NCBI RefSeq assembly: GCF_004795105.1
Contig: NZ_SSBL01000009.1
Location: 176,771-240,770, forward strand
DNA from: Streptomyces sp. A0642
GTDB lineage: Bacteria; Actinomycetota; Actinomycetes; Streptomycetales; Streptomycetaceae
DNA: 64,000 bases
Reading direction: 5' to 3'
This document shows, piece after piece, positions 1 through 7,287 of this stretch. The position numbers and the translations under genes were made by a program. Under the pieces are notes generated by a model. That model made no database searches, had not been told where the DNA came from, and saw only the letters and a program-made list of their open reading frames with translations. Every line of letters begins with the position of its first letter. Position 1 is the first letter of the stretch.

Positions 1-34
1 GGTGCCCGCCCACAGGCGTGCGGAGGGACGAGGA

Positions 35-241
35 CTACCAGGCGGTCGCGGCCGACGACGGCCGCTCCTCGGGGAGCAGCAGCCACAGCGCCAGGTAGAG
101 CAGGAACTGCGGGCCCGGCAGCAGGCACGAGATGACGAAGATGACGCGCATGGTCTTCGCGGAGGTGCCGAAGCGCCGTGCCAGCGCTGCGCACACTCCG
201 CCGAGCATGCGTCCGTCACGGGGGCGGGCAAGTGCGGCCAT
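35..241 (-). CDS. PspC-domain small membrane protein
   Basis: A 68-residue protein that is essentially one PspC domain. The N-terminal half carries the family pattern (basic start, 'GGVCAALA', 'RRFG') and residues about 30-56 form one hydrophobic segment ending in 'LLLPEE'. PspC proteins sit in the cytoplasmic membrane and are linked to envelope stress or regulation; the role here is not known. The ATG at 241 is preceded by AAGGAG at good spacing. It lies at the left edge of the window and the gene downstream is not visible. Family assignment is firm, function open. Confidence 0.85.
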   Translation of the reverse strand: MAALARPRDGRMLGGVCAALARRFGTSAKTMRVIFVISCLLPGPQFLLYLALWLLLPEERPSSAATAW

Positions 242-335
242 GGTGGGCTCCTTCGCGAACCGTTGCTGAGAGGGAGCGGTCCGTTGTGCTCCCGATGTAT
301 CCAGGATGGCTCGCGGAACGGGGCGGGGCGTCGCT

Positions 336-884
336 CTACGGGGCGATGCCGACCCTGGAAATCGTCGGGGTCGGCCCCTGAGACGCGGACACCGGCGCGG
401 CCGGGGACGTGCGGGCGGCCCGGGGCAGTGAGCGGCGCAGCCGCGCGCGCCACGCCGGGACGACCAGGACGTGTGCGAGTGCGATGCCGATGGTGTTCAG
501 GATCATCGAGTCGACGTCGACGACCTGGCCCGGCACCCCTGTCTGGCCCAGTTCGATGGCCAGCGAGATCAGCGCCCCGGCCGCGACGGTACGGGTCAGT
601 GAGGCCCACGGCGAGACGAGGAGGCGGCCGCCGGCCAGCGGCAGCAGCACGCCGAGGGGGGCCAGCAGGAGGAGTTCCTTGCCGATGCGGCGGACGGCGG
701 TGACCGGGCCGAGGGACAGGTCCGCCTTGATGCCGGCGAACGGCTGGAGGTTGGCGGCGGTCATCCACGGCACGTCCAGCGGGCGCAGAGTCAGCCACCC
801 GACGAGCAGGAGATGCGCGAGGAGGAGGGACACTCCGACCGCGCGGAAGCGGATGACGGCTTGGCCGCCCGAACCTTGACGCAC
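336..884 (-). CDS. VanZ-like membrane protein
   Basis: About 182 residues with four predicted membrane segments and the VanZ pattern: an early 'TLRPLD', a cytoplasmic arginine/lysine stretch ('RRIGKELLLLAPLGVLLP'), and 'E-GQ' followed by 'VDVDSMILNTIG'. VanZ-like proteins are named after a teicoplanin-resistance protein, but most actinobacterial members have no proven role and should not be read as resistance genes. The GTG at 884 is chosen; a TTG at 893 is also open, and neither has a strong ribosome binding site. The start is therefore uncertain. Confidence 0.75.
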   Translation of the reverse strand: MRQGSGGQAVIRFRAVGVSLLLAHLLLVGWLTLRPLDVPWMTAANLQPFAGIKADLSLGPVTAVRRIGKELLLLAPLGVLLPLAGGRLLVSPWASLTRTVAAGALISLAIELGQTGVPGQVVDVDSMILNTIGIALAHVLVVPAWRARLRRSLPRAARTSPAAPVSASQGPTPTISRVGIAP

Positions 885-965
885 GTTCCCCAAGACGCGG
901 GCGGCGGCGGGATCGGTTCCGCTCGTGCGGGGGAGACCTGGCTCACGCCGCGTCGTGGTGCCCGC

Positions 966-988
966 GGAGGGGCCGGCCGGCCCCCTCC
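966..988. terminator. GC-rich hairpin after the afsQ operon
   Basis: GGAGGGGCCGG pairs with a CCGGCCCCCTCC arm (one extra C) with almost no loop, between the afsQ operon lipoprotein gene and the VanZ-like gene. There is no U tract, as is usual in Streptomyces. An exact 19-bp direct repeat (992-1010 and 1031-1049) lies between this hairpin and the end of the lipoprotein gene. Confidence 0.45.
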
Positions 989-1049
989 GGGGCCGCGTCG
1001 CGGGGTCCGCCGGGGCTGCCTTACGCCCGTGCCGCGTCGCGGGGTCCGC

Positions 1050-1667
1050 TCACGGCACCTGGGCCGCGTCCTTCGTCGGTACGGCCTCCGGGCTGGCCTT
1101 CGTCTCCGTGGTGCACACGTAGCCGCGCGGGGCGTAGTGCCCCGGGCCGCCGAGCGTGACCGAGCCGTCGGGGACGAGCGACTCGCTCTCGGCGTACGTG
1201 CAGACGATCTGCGCGAGCGCCTCGGACGGCAGGTCCTCCGGCTGCTCGCTGAGACGCAGGGTGCCCTTCGGGTCGCCCGCGAGGGGGCCGGCGACGCGGA
1301 GCGTCTCGGGGACGTGGGTGGAGAAGCCCGCCTGCTGTTCGGGGCCCGGCGGGTCCACGCGCAGTTCGTCCAGCAGGGCGCGGGCGATCCGCAGCCGGTC
1401 GGACGTCGTCTCCCGGACCTGGACCGTGCGGTCCACGGTGACCAGTTCCGAGGCGCAGACCAGATAGATCTGCACGGGGATGCCCTGCTGGGCCTGCGTG
1501 GCGATGTCCTCCGCCGGCATGGCGCACGGCACCCGGGACGGGGCCGGGCCCGCGTCGACGGGTACGGACGTCGTCCTGATCCCGCAGCCCGCCGCCAGTA
1601 CGGCACAGAGCGCGGCACCGGCCAGGGTCGCGGCGGGACGGCGGCCCCGGCGTTCGCTGCGTGTCAC
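1050..1667 (-). CDS. Lipoprotein of the afsQ operon
   Basis: A 205-residue secreted lipoprotein. A basic start and hydrophobic core end in a lipobox (LAAGC, Cys about residue 28), so the mature protein should be anchored to the outer face of the membrane. The rest ('IPVQIYLV...ARALLDELRVDPP') resembles a GerMN-type fold. Its GTG start overlaps the TGA of afsQ2 by four bases (GTGA at 1664-1667), which indicates translational coupling as the third gene of the operon. It corresponds to SCO4905 by position. A role in signal input to AfsQ2 is attractive but is inference only. Confidence 0.85.
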   Translation of the reverse strand: MTRSERRGRRPAATLAGAALCAVLAAGCGIRTTSVPVDAGPAPSRVPCAMPAEDIATQAQQGIPVQIYLVCASELVTVDRTVQVRETTSDRLRIARALLDELRVDPPGPEQQAGFSTHVPETLRVAGPLAGDPKGTLRLSEQPEDLPSEALAQIVCTYAESESLVPDGSVTLGGPGHYAPRGYVCTTETKASPEAVPTKDAAQVP

Positions 1668-3202
1668 GTCGCGTCGTCCTCCTCGTCCGGGATCCCGGCG
1701 CCGTGACCCTCGGTGCTGCCGTTCAGCGCCTCCGCGTCGCGCGGCAGGCGCAGGACGAATATCGCGCCGTCGCCGTCCGGCGAGTTGGCGGCGGTGATGT
1801 CGCCGCCGTGGATGTGCGCGTTCTCCATGGCGATGGACAGCCCGAGCCCGCTGCCCTCGGAGCGTGGCCGGGAGGCGCTGGCCTTGTAGAAGCGGTCGAA
1901 GACGTGCGGCAGCACGTCCTCGGGGATGCCGGGGCCGTGGTCGCGCACCTCGATGACGAGGTCGTCGTCCTCGGTCCGTACGGAGACCCGCACGGGTGAA
2001 CCGCCGTGTTTCAGGGCGTTGCCGATCAGGTTCGCGAGGATCACGTCGAGCCGGCGCGGATCGAGGCGGACCATCATGCCGCGTTCGGCGTCCAGGTCCA
2101 CCGCGTCCAGCCAGGCGCGGGCGTCGATGCAGGCGGTCACCTGGTCGGCGACGTCGACGGTGTCGAGGACCAGCCGGGCCGTGCCCGCGTCGAAGCGGGT
2201 GACCTCCATCAGGTTCTCCACCAGGTCGTTGAGGCGCCGGGTCTCGCTGACCACCAGGTGCACGGCGGGCGCGATCATCGGGTCGAGGCTGTCCGCCTCG
2301 TCCTCCAGCACCTCGGCGACCGCGGTGATGGCGGTCAGCGGGGTGCGCAGTTCGTGCGACATGTCGGCGACGAAGCGGCGGCTGGACTCCTCCCGCGCGC
2401 TCATGTCCGCGACCTTCTTCTCCAGGGAGCCGGCCGCTCTGTTGAACGTCCGGGAGAGATCGGCCAGTTCGTCGGTGCCGGACACCACGAGCCGGGTGTC
2501 GAGCTTGCCTTCACCGAGCTTGCGGGCGGCGTCGCCCAGCCTCTGCACGGGGCGCAGGACCGTCGTCGCCGCGGCCTGGGCGAGCAGGGCGGAGCCGACC
2601 AGGGCGAGCGCGGTGGCGATCCCCAGGGACCAGGCCAGCGAGTTGAGGTCCTGCCGTTCCTGGTCGAGCGACTTGAGCATGTAACCGGTCGGACCGCCAC
2701 CGATGATCTTCGTGCCGGCGACGAGGTACGGCGTGCCGCGGATCGAGGTCCGCTGCCAGAACAGGTGGTACTGGTACTTGTTGCCCGCCTTGACCGGCTG
2801 CTTCCTGTCGACCTGCTCCTGCAGCGACACCGGCACGTTGTCCCGGGTGAAGGTGTCCAGGTCGGAGTTGCCGACGATCGGCTTGCCCGGGCCGCGTTCG
2901 TCGATCAGCAGCACGCTGTAACCGGGGCTGCTGCTCGCCATCTGCACGGCGGCGGTCTGGAGGTCCTCCCGGGTGGGGCGCAGCGGCAGCGACGCGGCAC
3001 GGCTCTGCATCTCCTGCCGGAAGTCGCCGAGCGCGGAGTCCTGCGTACGCGTCAGCACCGCCTCGCGGTTCAGCCAGTACGCGATGCCCGACGCGGACAC
3101 CGCGGCGGTCAGCGCGACCAGGGCGAAGACGACGACGAGCCGCAGCCGCAGGCTGGTCCAGCGGAGCCCGGCGAGCAGGCTCCGCCGTACAGCCGTGCTC
3201 AC
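1664..3202 (-). CDS. afsQ2: Sensor histidine kinase AfsQ2
   Basis: A 512-residue membrane histidine kinase that should phosphorylate AfsQ1. Order: transmembrane segment about residues 22-44, extracytoplasmic sensor about 45-188, second transmembrane segment about 190-212, HAMP about 213-265, then HisKA with 'SHELRTPL' (phospho-acceptor His283). The ATPase domain follows: N box 'NLIGNALKHGG' near 393, G1 'DHGPGIP' and G2 'GSGLGL' near 450. The GTG start overlaps the afsQ1 stop by four bases. In S. coelicolor the AfsQ1/Q2 pair responds to nitrogen conditions (glutamate medium) and influences antibiotic production; that identity rests on synteny and the matching neighbour. Confidence 0.95.
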   Translation of the reverse strand: MSTAVRRSLLAGLRWTSLRLRLVVVFALVALTAAVSASGIAYWLNREAVLTRTQDSALGDFRQEMQSRAASLPLRPTREDLQTAAVQMASSSPGYSVLLIDERGPGKPIVGNSDLDTFTRDNVPVSLQEQVDRKQPVKAGNKYQYHLFWQRTSIRGTPYLVAGTKIIGGGPTGYMLKSLDQERQDLNSLAWSLGIATALALVGSALLAQAAATTVLRPVQRLGDAARKLGEGKLDTRLVVSGTDELADLSRTFNRAAGSLEKKVADMSAREESSRRFVADMSHELRTPLTAITAVAEVLEDEADSLDPMIAPAVHLVVSETRRLNDLVENLMEVTRFDAGTARLVLDTVDVADQVTACIDARAWLDAVDLDAERGMMVRLDPRRLDVILANLIGNALKHGGSPVRVSVRTEDDDLVIEVRDHGPGIPEDVLPHVFDRFYKASASRPRSEGSGLGLSIAMENAHIHGGDITAANSPDGDGAIFVLRLPRDAEALNGSTEGHGAGIPDEEDDAT

Positions 3203-3876
3203 TGCGGCGAGTCCAGCCGGTATCCCACGCCCCGCACGGTACGGATCAGGGTCGGCGACGACGGCACGTCTTCCACCTTGGCGCGCAGCCGCTGGACACA
3301 GGCGTCCACCAGGCGGGAGTCGCCGAGGTAGTCGTGCTCCCAGACGAGGCGAAGCAGTTGCTGCCGCGACAGGGCCTGGCCCGGCCGGCGGCTCAGCTCC
3401 AGCAGGAGCCGCAGCTCGGTCGGCGTGAGCTGCAGGTCCTCCCCGTTCTTCGTCACGGTCATGGCGGACCGGTCGATCACCACGCTGCCGAAGGTGGCGG
3501 AGTCGGTGGACTCCCGCTCACCGCGGCGCAGTACGGCGCGGATGCGGGCGTCGAGCACCCGGCCCTGGACGGGCTTCACCACGTAGTCGTCGGCGCCGGA
3601 CTCCAGGCCCACCACGACGTCGATGTCGTCGCTGCGCGCGGTGAGCAGGATGATCGGCAACTGGTCGGTGCGCCGGATGCGCCGGCACACCTCGAAACCG
3701 TCGATCCCGGGCAGCATCACATCCAGCACGACCAGGTCGGGCCGCTGCTCGCGCAGCAGGTTGAGGCCGTCCTCTCCCGTCGCCGCGGTGGCCACTCGGT
3801 GGCCCTGGCGTGACAGCGAGAGTTCGAGGGCCGTGCGGATGGCGTCGTCGTCCTCGATCAGCAACAGGAAAGGCAC
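3199..3876 (-). CDS. afsQ1: Response regulator AfsQ1
   Basis: A 225-residue OmpR/PhoB-type regulator. The receiver domain (about 1-120) has the acidic pocket 'EDDD', phospho-acceptor Asp52 in 'VVLDVMLPG', Thr in 'LLTARS' and Lys in 'VVKP'. The winged helix (about 130-225) has 'LTPTELRLL' and 'RTVRGVGYRL'. The sequence is nearly the same as AfsQ1 as I recall it from S. coelicolor. The GTG at 3876 gives the usual 225 residues; an in-frame ATG at 3885 would add three. It is first gene of the operon and divergent from sigQ, with its binding box in the shared region. Confidence 0.96.
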   Translation of the reverse strand: MPFLLLIEDDDAIRTALELSLSRQGHRVATAATGEDGLNLLREQRPDLVVLDVMLPGIDGFEVCRRIRRTDQLPIILLTARSDDIDVVVGLESGADDYVVKPVQGRVLDARIRAVLRRGERESTDSATFGSVVIDRSAMTVTKNGEDLQLTPTELRLLLELSRRPGQALSRQQLLRLVWEHDYLGDSRLVDACVQRLRAKVEDVPSSPTLIRTVRGVGYRLDSPQ

Positions 3877-3969
3877 GGGGGTCATTCTGACCCATGGGGG
3901 AGCCCTAGTTCGACAGTTGGTCCCCTCCCATGCATCCCGCGGCCCCGGATCACGTCGGCGCCGGGCCCT

Positions 3970-3985
3970 GTGACAGGCCTGTGAC
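3970..3985 (+). promoter_or_regulatory. AfsQ1 binding box upstream of sigQ
   Basis: GTGAC, six bases, GTGAC: an exact match to the direct-repeat consensus reported for S. coelicolor AfsQ1 (GTnAC-n6-GTnAC). It lies 84 bp before the sigQ start and 94 bp before afsQ1, so it could serve sigQ activation and autoregulation. The match is seen directly; binding is inferred. Confidence 0.8.
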
Positions 3986-4068
3986 AGTCGGCGGACAGGG
4001 CCATGAAATCGCCCCGGCAAGCTCGTTGGCACAAGGAACGGACGGACTCCACCGACGGGGGGCGCGAG

Positions 4069-4845
4069 ATGAACGCAACGCACGGCATCACCACGAGCGC
4101 AGTTGTCACGCGTCTCCACGACCTCGGGCGGAGCACCGAGCAGTCCGGCGCCGCGCTGAACGGGCGGGGATGCGTCCGAGCCGCAGGGCGTTCGTACCCG
4201 TCGTCCGAGCGCAAGCCGTTCCTGACGGTGGTCGACGCGCCCGCCGCCACGGCGGCGGGCAACGGGGGAAGCACGTACGGGGAGGTCACGGGGGAGCGGA
4301 ACGCCCCGGAGCGGGACGGGGACGCCGAAGCGGCGTTCACGGCCTACGTCCAGGAGCGCCGCGCCTCCCTGTACGCCACCGCCTACCACCTGACCGGTGA
4401 CCGGTTCGAGGCCGAGGACCTGCTGCAGAGCGCCCTCTTCTCGACGTACCGGGCATGGGACCGGATCAGCGACAAGGCGGCGGTCGGCGGCTATCTGCGC
4501 CGCACCATGACCAATCTGCACATCAGCGCCTGGCGCAGGCGCAAGCTGAACGAATACCCGACCGAGGAGCTGCCGGAGACGGCGGGCGACACCGACGCGA
4601 TGCGCGGGACGGAGCTGCGCGCCGTGCTCTGGCAGGCGCTGGCGCGACTGCCCGAGACGCAGCGCACGATGCTGGTCCTGCGCTACTACGAGGGCCGCAC
4701 GGACCCCGAGATCGCGTCGATCCTCGACATCAGTGTCGGCACGGTGAAGTCCAGCATCTGGCGGTCGCTCCGCCGGCTGCGCGAGGACGAGGTCCTCAGC
4801 TTCGGCCGTGACGAGGAGGAGTCCTTCGGCGAGCTGGTGGCCTGA
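4069..4845 (+). CDS. sigQ: ECF sigma factor SigQ
   Basis: A 258-residue SigE-type ECF sigma factor. The first ~85 residues are a poorly conserved extension. Sigma region 2 follows ('AFTAYVQERRASLYATAYHLTGD', 'AEDLLQSAL'), then region 4 with 'ALARLPETQR' and the helix-turn-helix 'DPEIASILDISVGTVKSSIWRS'. The ATG at 4069 has a GGGG-type binding site; an ATG at 4003 is open but lacks one. It is divergent from afsQ1, as in S. coelicolor, where SigQ acts against AfsQ1/Q2-dependent antibiotic production. No anti-sigma gene is adjacent. Confidence 0.93.
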   Translation: MNATHGITTSAVVTRLHDLGRSTEQSGAALNGRGCVRAAGRSYPSSERKPFLTVVDAPAATAAGNGGSTYGEVTGERNAPERDGDAEAAFTAYVQERRASLYATAYHLTGDRFEAEDLLQSALFSTYRAWDRISDKAAVGGYLRRTMTNLHISAWRRRKLNEYPTEELPETAGDTDAMRGTELRAVLWQALARLPETQRTMLVLRYYEGRTDPEIASILDISVGTVKSSIWRSLRRLREDEVLSFGRDEEESFGELVA

Positions 4846-4869
4846 GGCAGCGGGGGGTACGGGGGCGTC

Positions 4870-4984
4870 GCTTCGGGGGAGGCGGCGGTGTGACGGGGGA
4901 ACGGGGGCCGCTGCTTCGGGGGAGGCGGCGGTGTACGGGGTACGGAGCCGCCGCTTCGGGGGAGGCGGCGGTTTCACGGGGGAA
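4870..4984. repeat. Three tandem G-rich repeats after sigQ
   Basis: The 20-bp core GCTTCGGGGGAGGCGGCGGT occurs exactly three times, starting at 4870, 4913 and 4953 (periods 43 and 40 bp). The linkers between copies are related. It is non-coding and lies between the sigQ stop and the hairpin at 4985. The G runs on the coding strand could fold into G-quadruplex structure or vary in copy number. Confidence 0.85.
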
Positions 4985-5029
4985 GCCGAGGGGTCGGACG
5001 GGCCGGGGGGTCCTGTCCGGCCCCTCGGC
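4985..5029. terminator. Bidirectional hairpin between sigQ and the kinase gene
   Basis: GCCGAGGGG (4985-4993) pairs perfectly with CCCCTCGGC (5021-5029), and an inner CGGAC/GTCCG continues the stem. It lies between the convergent ends of sigQ and the uridine-kinase-like gene. Confidence 0.75.
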
Positions 5030-5113
5030 GTTCGTGCGGGCCTTTCGGGGCCGCTGACCGAACCCCCGCTCCTCCTGTGTCACCCGGGGTCCGTCCGGGG
5101 AGGACGACAGCCC

Positions 5114-5761
5114 TTACGGGGCCGGGCTCGTCTTCGCCGGTGCCGGCGTCCGGCAACGGCCCGCCGCTGCCGCGGCCAGCCGGCCCAGGGCCTCCGCCTT
5201 GCCGCACGGGTGCGCCCCGAGTTCCACCTGGCGGGCCACGATGCGGCGTTCGGCGCGCATCAGGCGCCAGCCCCGGCGGAGGAGGAACGGCACGGATTTG
5301 CGGCCCTCGCGCAGGTCCCGCAGCAGGCGGCGGCGGAACGTCGTGGACGGACGGCCGCGCAGGCACAGGGCGTCCGCCAGGAGGCCCAGCGACTGGCACC
5401 GCTCGACGATGTCCGCGGCGAAGATCCCCTCGGCCACGAAGAGCGGCGTGCGCTCGATGTGGAAGCCCTCGTGACCGGTCCGGGAGCTGGTCGCGATGTC
5501 GTACACCGGTATGTCGGTCCGGCCGGTGCGGCACAGTTCCGTGATCGCGGCGACCGCCGCATCCGCGTCCCAGGAGAGCGCGGAGTCCCAGTCGATGTCC
5601 GTGCTTCCGCTGACGAGCGGCAGCGTGGGGTCGCCCGCCTCCTTGTAGAAGTCGTCGAGCCGCAGCACCGGAAGACCGGTGCGGGCGGCGAGGGAGGACT
5701 TGCCGGAGCCGGAGGGGCCCGCCAGCAGGACGACGCGGGTCGAAATCGCATGGGAACTCAC
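5114..5761 (-). CDS. Uridine kinase-like P-loop NTPase
   Basis: A 215-residue P-loop kinase of the uridine kinase/phosphoribulokinase group. Near the N-terminus, 'LAGPSGSGKSSLA' is the Walker A loop and 'LRLDDFYKEAGDPTLP' matches the uridine kinase substrate region. Later 'VAEGIFAADIV' and a basic lid ('FRRRLLRDLREGRKS') follow. Expected activity is NTP-dependent phosphorylation of uridine or cytidine, though the substrate is not proven. The GTG at 5761 is chosen because the fold begins just after it; a longer start at 5836 is open but adds an unlikely tail. Nearby nucleoside catabolism genes make a nucleoside substrate plausible. Confidence 0.82.
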   Translation of the reverse strand: MSSHAISTRVVLLAGPSGSGKSSLAARTGLPVLRLDDFYKEAGDPTLPLVSGSTDIDWDSALSWDADAAVAAITELCRTGRTDIPVYDIATSSRTGHEGFHIERTPLFVAEGIFAADIVERCQSLGLLADALCLRGRPSTTFRRRLLRDLREGRKSVPFLLRRGWRLMRAERRIVARQVELGAHPCGKAEALGRLAAAAAGRCRTPAPAKTSPAP

Positions 5762-5848
5762 GGAACACAAGTGTGAGGCATTGACCCGCACAGGGGATCC
5801 CCGGAGGTCCGGTTGGTATCCCGCATCACACCTCAACTACTCTGAGCA

Positions 5849-5890
5849 CTCGATTGATTACTCGATCGATGGTTCGATCGGCCCGATCAG
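5849..5890. other. CGAT-rich promoter region
   Basis: CGAT occurs four times in about 35 bp and includes the palindromes ATCGAT and CGATCG. The sequence is notably AT-richer than its surroundings. It lies between the kinase-like gene and the divergent secreted-protein gene, so it is a likely regulatory region. No specific regulator is recognised. Confidence 0.35.
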
Positions 5891-5901
5891 GTGGGAACTC
5901 C

Positions 5902-6318
5902 ATGGCACGTCACGCACTTTCCAAGTCCCGGCGCCGCGCACTGCTGCGGGCAGGTCTGACCGTCACCGCGGTGGGTGCCGCGCTCGGAGCGGGGGGTGCG
6001 GCGGCCCAGGCGGCCCCGCTGCCCCTCGTGCAGGCGACGGGGACCGACACCAGCCTCGGCGAGGCGAGCGAGGCCGCGGGCGGCGCGGTCACGGGGGCGC
6101 TCGGCCACTCGCTCGACAACGGCATCGCGCCCGTGACGCATCTGCGTCTCGACCCGCTGGCCGGTACGGGCGTGGACCCGCTGGACAACGCGGTGGGGAC
6201 GCAGGTCGCCGACTTCAAGCCGGTCTCCACCGCCGCCGTGACCGACCCGCTGACCAGCGGCGGCGCGCTGAAGGACCTGCCCCTGCTGGGGCCGGTCACG
6301 GGCCTGCTGCACGGCTGA
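5902..6318 (+). CDS. Small secreted protein
   Basis: A 138-residue exported protein. The N-terminus 'MARHALSKSRRRALLRAGL' is basic with a Tat-like RR, followed by an Ala/Gly-rich hydrophobic stretch and a likely 'AQAA-P' cleavage near residue 37. The mature part has low complexity, is rich in Gly, Ala, Pro and Leu and has repeated 'D-PL' motifs ('RLDPLAG', 'VDPLDNAV', 'VTDPLTSGG'). No catalytic domain is recognised. The ATG at 5902 is chosen for the GGTGGGA binding site and the signal peptide; an upstream ATG at 5854 is open but would bury the signal. Confidence 0.75.
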   Translation: MARHALSKSRRRALLRAGLTVTAVGAALGAGGAAAQAAPLPLVQATGTDTSLGEASEAAGGAVTGALGHSLDNGIAPVTHLRLDPLAGTGVDPLDNAVGTQVADFKPVSTAAVTDPLTSGGALKDLPLLGPVTGLLHG

Positions 6319-6377
6319 CACGGACGGCGGCCCGCGCCCGGGGTGTCCCGGGCACGGGCCGCCGCCGTATCCGTGTC
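6317..6377. terminator. Long bidirectional terminator hairpin
   Basis: Nested inverted repeats between convergent genes: GACACGGA/TCCGTGTC outside (6317-6324, 6370-6377), GGCGGCCCG/CGGGCCGCC (6326-6334, 6355-6363), and a CCCGGG pair near the loop. It overlaps the last bases of the genes on both sides. Confidence 0.85.
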
Positions 6378-7287
6378 AGTACGAGGAACCCGCCGCGCCC
6401 AGCGCGCCCGTCGGGTGCCACACCGTCTTGGTCTCCAGGAACGCCGTCAGGCGGCGGGTGCCCGGGTCGGCCGACCAGTCGGTGTCCGCGTCCGCGTCCT
6501 TGTCCACAGCCTGTGGGCGCGCGACGCGCTTCAGGTTGTCGGCCGCCGCGATCTCCAGCTCCTTCGCCAGATCCGCGTCGGCCCCCGTGAGGTCGATGCC
6601 GTTGACGTCCTGGTGCGAGGCGAGCGGCGTGGCGATCTCCGCCGTCCTCCCCGACAGGATGTTGACGACTCCCCCCGGCAGGTCCGAGGTGGCCAGCACC
6701 TCGCCCAGCGACAGGGCGGGCAGCGGGGACCGCTCCGAGGCCACGACGACCGCCGTGTTGCCGGCCGCGATCACGGGTGCGAGCACCGAGACCAGGCCCA
6801 GGAACGACGACTCCTGCGGCGCGAGGACGGTCACGACGCCGGTCGGCTCCGGGGTCGAGAGGTTGAGATACGGCCCCGCGACCGGGTTCGCGCCGCCCAC
6901 GATCTGGGCGATCTTGTCCGTCCAGCCCGCGTACCAGACCCAGCGGTCCACCGCCGCGTCCACGACGGCCGCGGCCTTGGACTTCGACAGTCCCTCGGCC
7001 TCCGCGACCTCGCGGACGAACTGGTCCCGCCGGCCCTCCAGCATCTCCGCGATGCGGTAGAGGATCTGGCCGCGGTTGTACGCGGTCGCGCCCGACCAGC
7101 CGCCGAACGCCTTGCGCGCCGCCACGACGGCGTCCCGCGCGTCCTTGCGCGAGGACTGGGGAGCGTTCGCCAGCCACGCGCCCTTCGAGTTCGTCACCTC
7201 GTACACCCGGCCGCTCTCGGAGCGGGGGAACTTGCCCCCGACGTACAGCTTGTAGGTCTTGAAGACGCTCAGTCGCCCGTCAGACAT
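6376..7287 (-). CDS. Truncated aldehyde dehydrogenase-family protein
   Basis: A 303-residue ALDH-fold protein that ends before the catalytic half. It retains the N-terminal and coenzyme-binding regions ('ANAPQSSRKDARDAVVAARKAFGGW', 'VLAPQESSFLGLVSVLAPVIAAGNTAVVV', 'GGVVNILSG') but has no 'LELGGK' glutamate and no catalytic cysteine motif. The ATG at 7287 overlaps the stop of the complete ALDH gene by eight bases, so the two are coupled. The frame is intact and codon use is normal, which suggests a maintained pseudoenzyme and not decay. A role as partner or modulator of the complete ALDH is inference, by analogy with ALDH16 proteins, which join a full and a degenerate unit. Confidence 0.85.
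   Translation of the reverse strand: MSDGRLSVFKTYKLYVGGKFPRSESGRVYEVTNSKGAWLANAPQSSRKDARDAVVAARKAFGGWSGATAYNRGQILYRIAEMLEGRRDQFVREVAEAEGLSKSKAAAVVDAAVDRWVWYAGWTDKIAQIVGGANPVAGPYLNLSTPEPTGVVTVLAPQESSFLGLVSVLAPVIAAGNTAVVVASERSPLPALSLGEVLATSDLPGGVVNILSGRTAEIATPLASHQDVNGIDLTGADADLAKELEIAAADNLKRVARPQAVDKDADADTDWSADPGTRRLTAFLETKTVWHPTGALGAAGSSY

Noticed and set aside
2006..3331. Plus-strand frame of 441 codons opposite afsQ2
   Set aside because: afsQ2 has all kinase motifs on the minus strand; the opposite translation is compositionally odd.
4870..4984. Tandem repeats considered as a CRISPR array
   Set aside because: Only three units, the linkers are related to each other and there are no cas genes.
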